From a virus: DNA of 21,401 bases. The stretch is from positions 1 to 21,401 of the IMG/VR virus record IMGVR_UViG_3300025300_001362. One strand, written 5' to 3'. Shown one piece after another: positions 20,532 to 21,401 of this stretch. A model generated the notes under the pieces. It ran no database searches. It saw only the letters and a program-made list of their open reading frames with translations, and was not told where the DNA came from. The position numbers and the translations under genes were made by a program. Positions within the stretch are counted from its first letter, which is position 1. Each line of letters begins with the position of its first letter.

Positions 20532-20861
20532 CTAGATACCTTTATAATTCCAGAGCCATTCGCGTTCCACTGCCAGAGCCTCAGCGCGAGATGACTGGGG
20601 TGTCATGTGAATAATGGGACCATCGACTGGTGACATATTCACCCGCCACTGACAGTCCCAGTGCCGTGTCCATTCGACGATGCCGATAGCTCGACACCAA
20701 TGAAACAACCGCCGCAGGACGCGACGGTGCGGCTCGATATGAGAGAGCCTTTGCCGATGACAGACGCCTAGGGTGTGAAGGCTGGCGAGCGGGGGGTCAT
20801 CAACGAAGCTCAAAGAGCCGTTCTCTACGGTTATACAGACGCGAGGTATACTGACACTCAT
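20532..20861 (-). CDS. Conserved phage protein of unknown function
   Basis: A 109-residue protein starting in an ATGA overlap with the DUF2997 gene. The middle HIEPHRRVLRRLFHWC and the segment VEWTRHWDCQWRVNM, followed by SRAEALAVEREWLW, match a pattern I recall from small phage proteins with conserved Trp and Arg residues; none has a known function. Two cysteine-histidine groups are present but do not form an obvious metal site. The translational coupling makes it part of the DUF1257/DUF2997 group. Confidence 0.65.
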   Translation of the reverse strand: MSVSIPRVCITVENGSLSFVDDPPLASLHTLGVCHRQRLSHIEPHRRVLRRLFHWCRAIGIVEWTRHWDCQWRVNMSPVDGPIIHMTPQSSRAEALAVEREWLWNYKGI

Positions 20862-21040
20862 GACCGCACCGTCGTGGCTGTAGCCGCCCGTAAGCGGCCC
20901 TCAGGGGTCATTGTGATGGCAGTCTTCTTCCCTAGTGCCTTCTCTAGCTCTGCTGTGGCTGCCAGACATTCCTTACCCTTGAATCCAGCAGTCTCGACAG
21001 AGGCTTCGCCGTCTTCAATCGTCACCGTGATCGTCTTCAT
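20858..21040 (-). CDS. DUF2997 protein
   Basis: A 60-residue protein matching DUF2997 along its length: MKTITVTIEDGEASVETAGF at the N terminus, then GKECLAATAELEKALGKK. This family is usually encoded next to DUF1257 (Ycf35-like) in phages and bacteria, as here. Its role is unknown. It overlaps both neighbours by four bases (ATGA at 21037-21040 and at 20858-20861), so all three are likely translated together. Confidence 0.82.
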   Translation of the reverse strand: MKTITVTIEDGEASVETAGFKGKECLAATAELEKALGKKTAITMTPEGRLRAATATTVRS

Positions 21041-21401
21041 GATTTCACTCCAATCACTTGCCTCTGTCCCTTAGCATTCAGACGAGTGCTGACTCGGTAG
21101 CCTTTGCGCTGTAGCTGTTTGACGGCCACCCGTTCGGCATACGAGTTCTTGATAATTTCAAGTCCAGCACCATACCGCTTGGCGATACGAGTCCCACTCG
21201 CGTAGTTGTCATAGAGCAATCGATACCCTTCACCCGTCGGATTCTTGACGACACCAATTTCGTAGTCGGCTCCCTCGACCTTGATGGCGTGTTCCGACTT
21301 GCCGAAGTCATCAGCCTTGAAGCCGTTATCGACTGCCGCCGATGAGCCGTGGAAGTCGTCCATCCACTTCCCATACCACTTGTAGGTGTGCTGACCTTCG
21401 C
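21037..21401 (-). CDS. DUF1257 (Ycf35-like) protein, N terminus cut by window edge
   Basis: The open frame runs off the right edge, and an ATG at 21363 is probably internal because the codons before it (GQHTYKWYGKW) fit the family. Conserved parts include GKSEHAIKVEGADYEIGVVK and the C-terminal YAERVAVKQLQRKGYRVSTR, as in DUF1257. The family is widespread in phages, cyanobacteria and plastids (ycf35) without a known activity. The order DUF1257 then DUF2997 supports the call. Confidence 0.75.
   Translation of the reverse strand, partial: EGQHTYKWYGKWMDDFHGSSAAVDNGFKADDFGKSEHAIKVEGADYEIGVVKNPTGEGYRLLYDNYASGTRIAKRYGAGLEIIKNSYAERVAVKQLQRKGYRVSTRLNAKGQRQVIGVKS

Overview
The window is a gene-dense stretch of an uncultivated tailed dsDNA phage (Caudoviricetes) or prophage. 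The terminase pair at the left end, the recombination and replication module on the right, very short or overlapping gene junctions and many small genes all point that way. Every gene I can support is on the minus strand, so transcription runs from high to low coordinates. No tRNA, rRNA, integrase, CRISPR array or insertion sequence was seen. The host cannot be named from the sequence. Base composition is near 50% GC over much of the window, but clearly lower around 9.7-13.2 kb.

Reading in the direction of transcription: (1) 21.4-18.8 kb holds small phage genes: a DUF1257/DUF2997 pair, a conserved phage protein, a DUF3150-like protein and several short unknowns. (2) 18.7-16.5 kb is a recombination module: a putative single-strand annealing protein, a RecB/Cas4-type nuclease, a coiled-coil protein and a small two-helix membrane protein. 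(3) 16.4-13.2 kb is replication and DNA processing: a winged-helix initiator (lambda O-like layout) with iteron-like repeats and dyads inside its linker, a putative helicase-loader-like protein, an HNH endonuclease, an N4-cytosine/N6-adenine DNA methyltransferase and a VRR-NUC nuclease. (4) 13.2-12.5 kb has two unknown small genes. (5) 12.5-6.2 kb is a seven-gene sugar island: PseB-type nucleotide-sugar dehydratase, Gfo/Idh oxidoreductase, NeuB-type synthase, GNAT acetyltransferase, FemAB/GNAT-type transferase, SpsF-type cytidylyltransferase and class III PLP aminotransferase. Together these should make a CMP-activated nonulosonic (sialic/pseudaminic/legionaminic-like) acid. (6) 6.2-1.1 kb is a DNA hypermodification block: a PD-(D/E)XK protein, a ParB-domain protein, DpdA (DNA base transglycosylase), a class I methyltransferase, QueD, QueE, FolE and a purine phosphoribosyltransferase. 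(7) 1.1-0 kb carries the terminase small and large subunits.

FolE, QueD and QueE should convert GTP to 7-carboxy-7-deazaguanine, and DpdA would exchange a deazaguanine into DNA in place of guanine. No QueC, QueF, Gat-type or other tailoring enzyme is in the window. What is present instead is an unassigned methyltransferase wedged between queD and dpdA and overlapping both, so the final base may be a carboxy- or methyl-modified deazaguanine. The sugar island overlaps its neighbours at both ends and may be expressed with both the replication and the base-modification genes. The simplest reading is a phage that disguises its DNA and also remodels the host surface glycan. Notable local structures are a triple in-frame repeat of the dpdA start region, a candidate replication origin inside the initiator gene, and start-stop overlaps using TTG and GTG as well as ATG.
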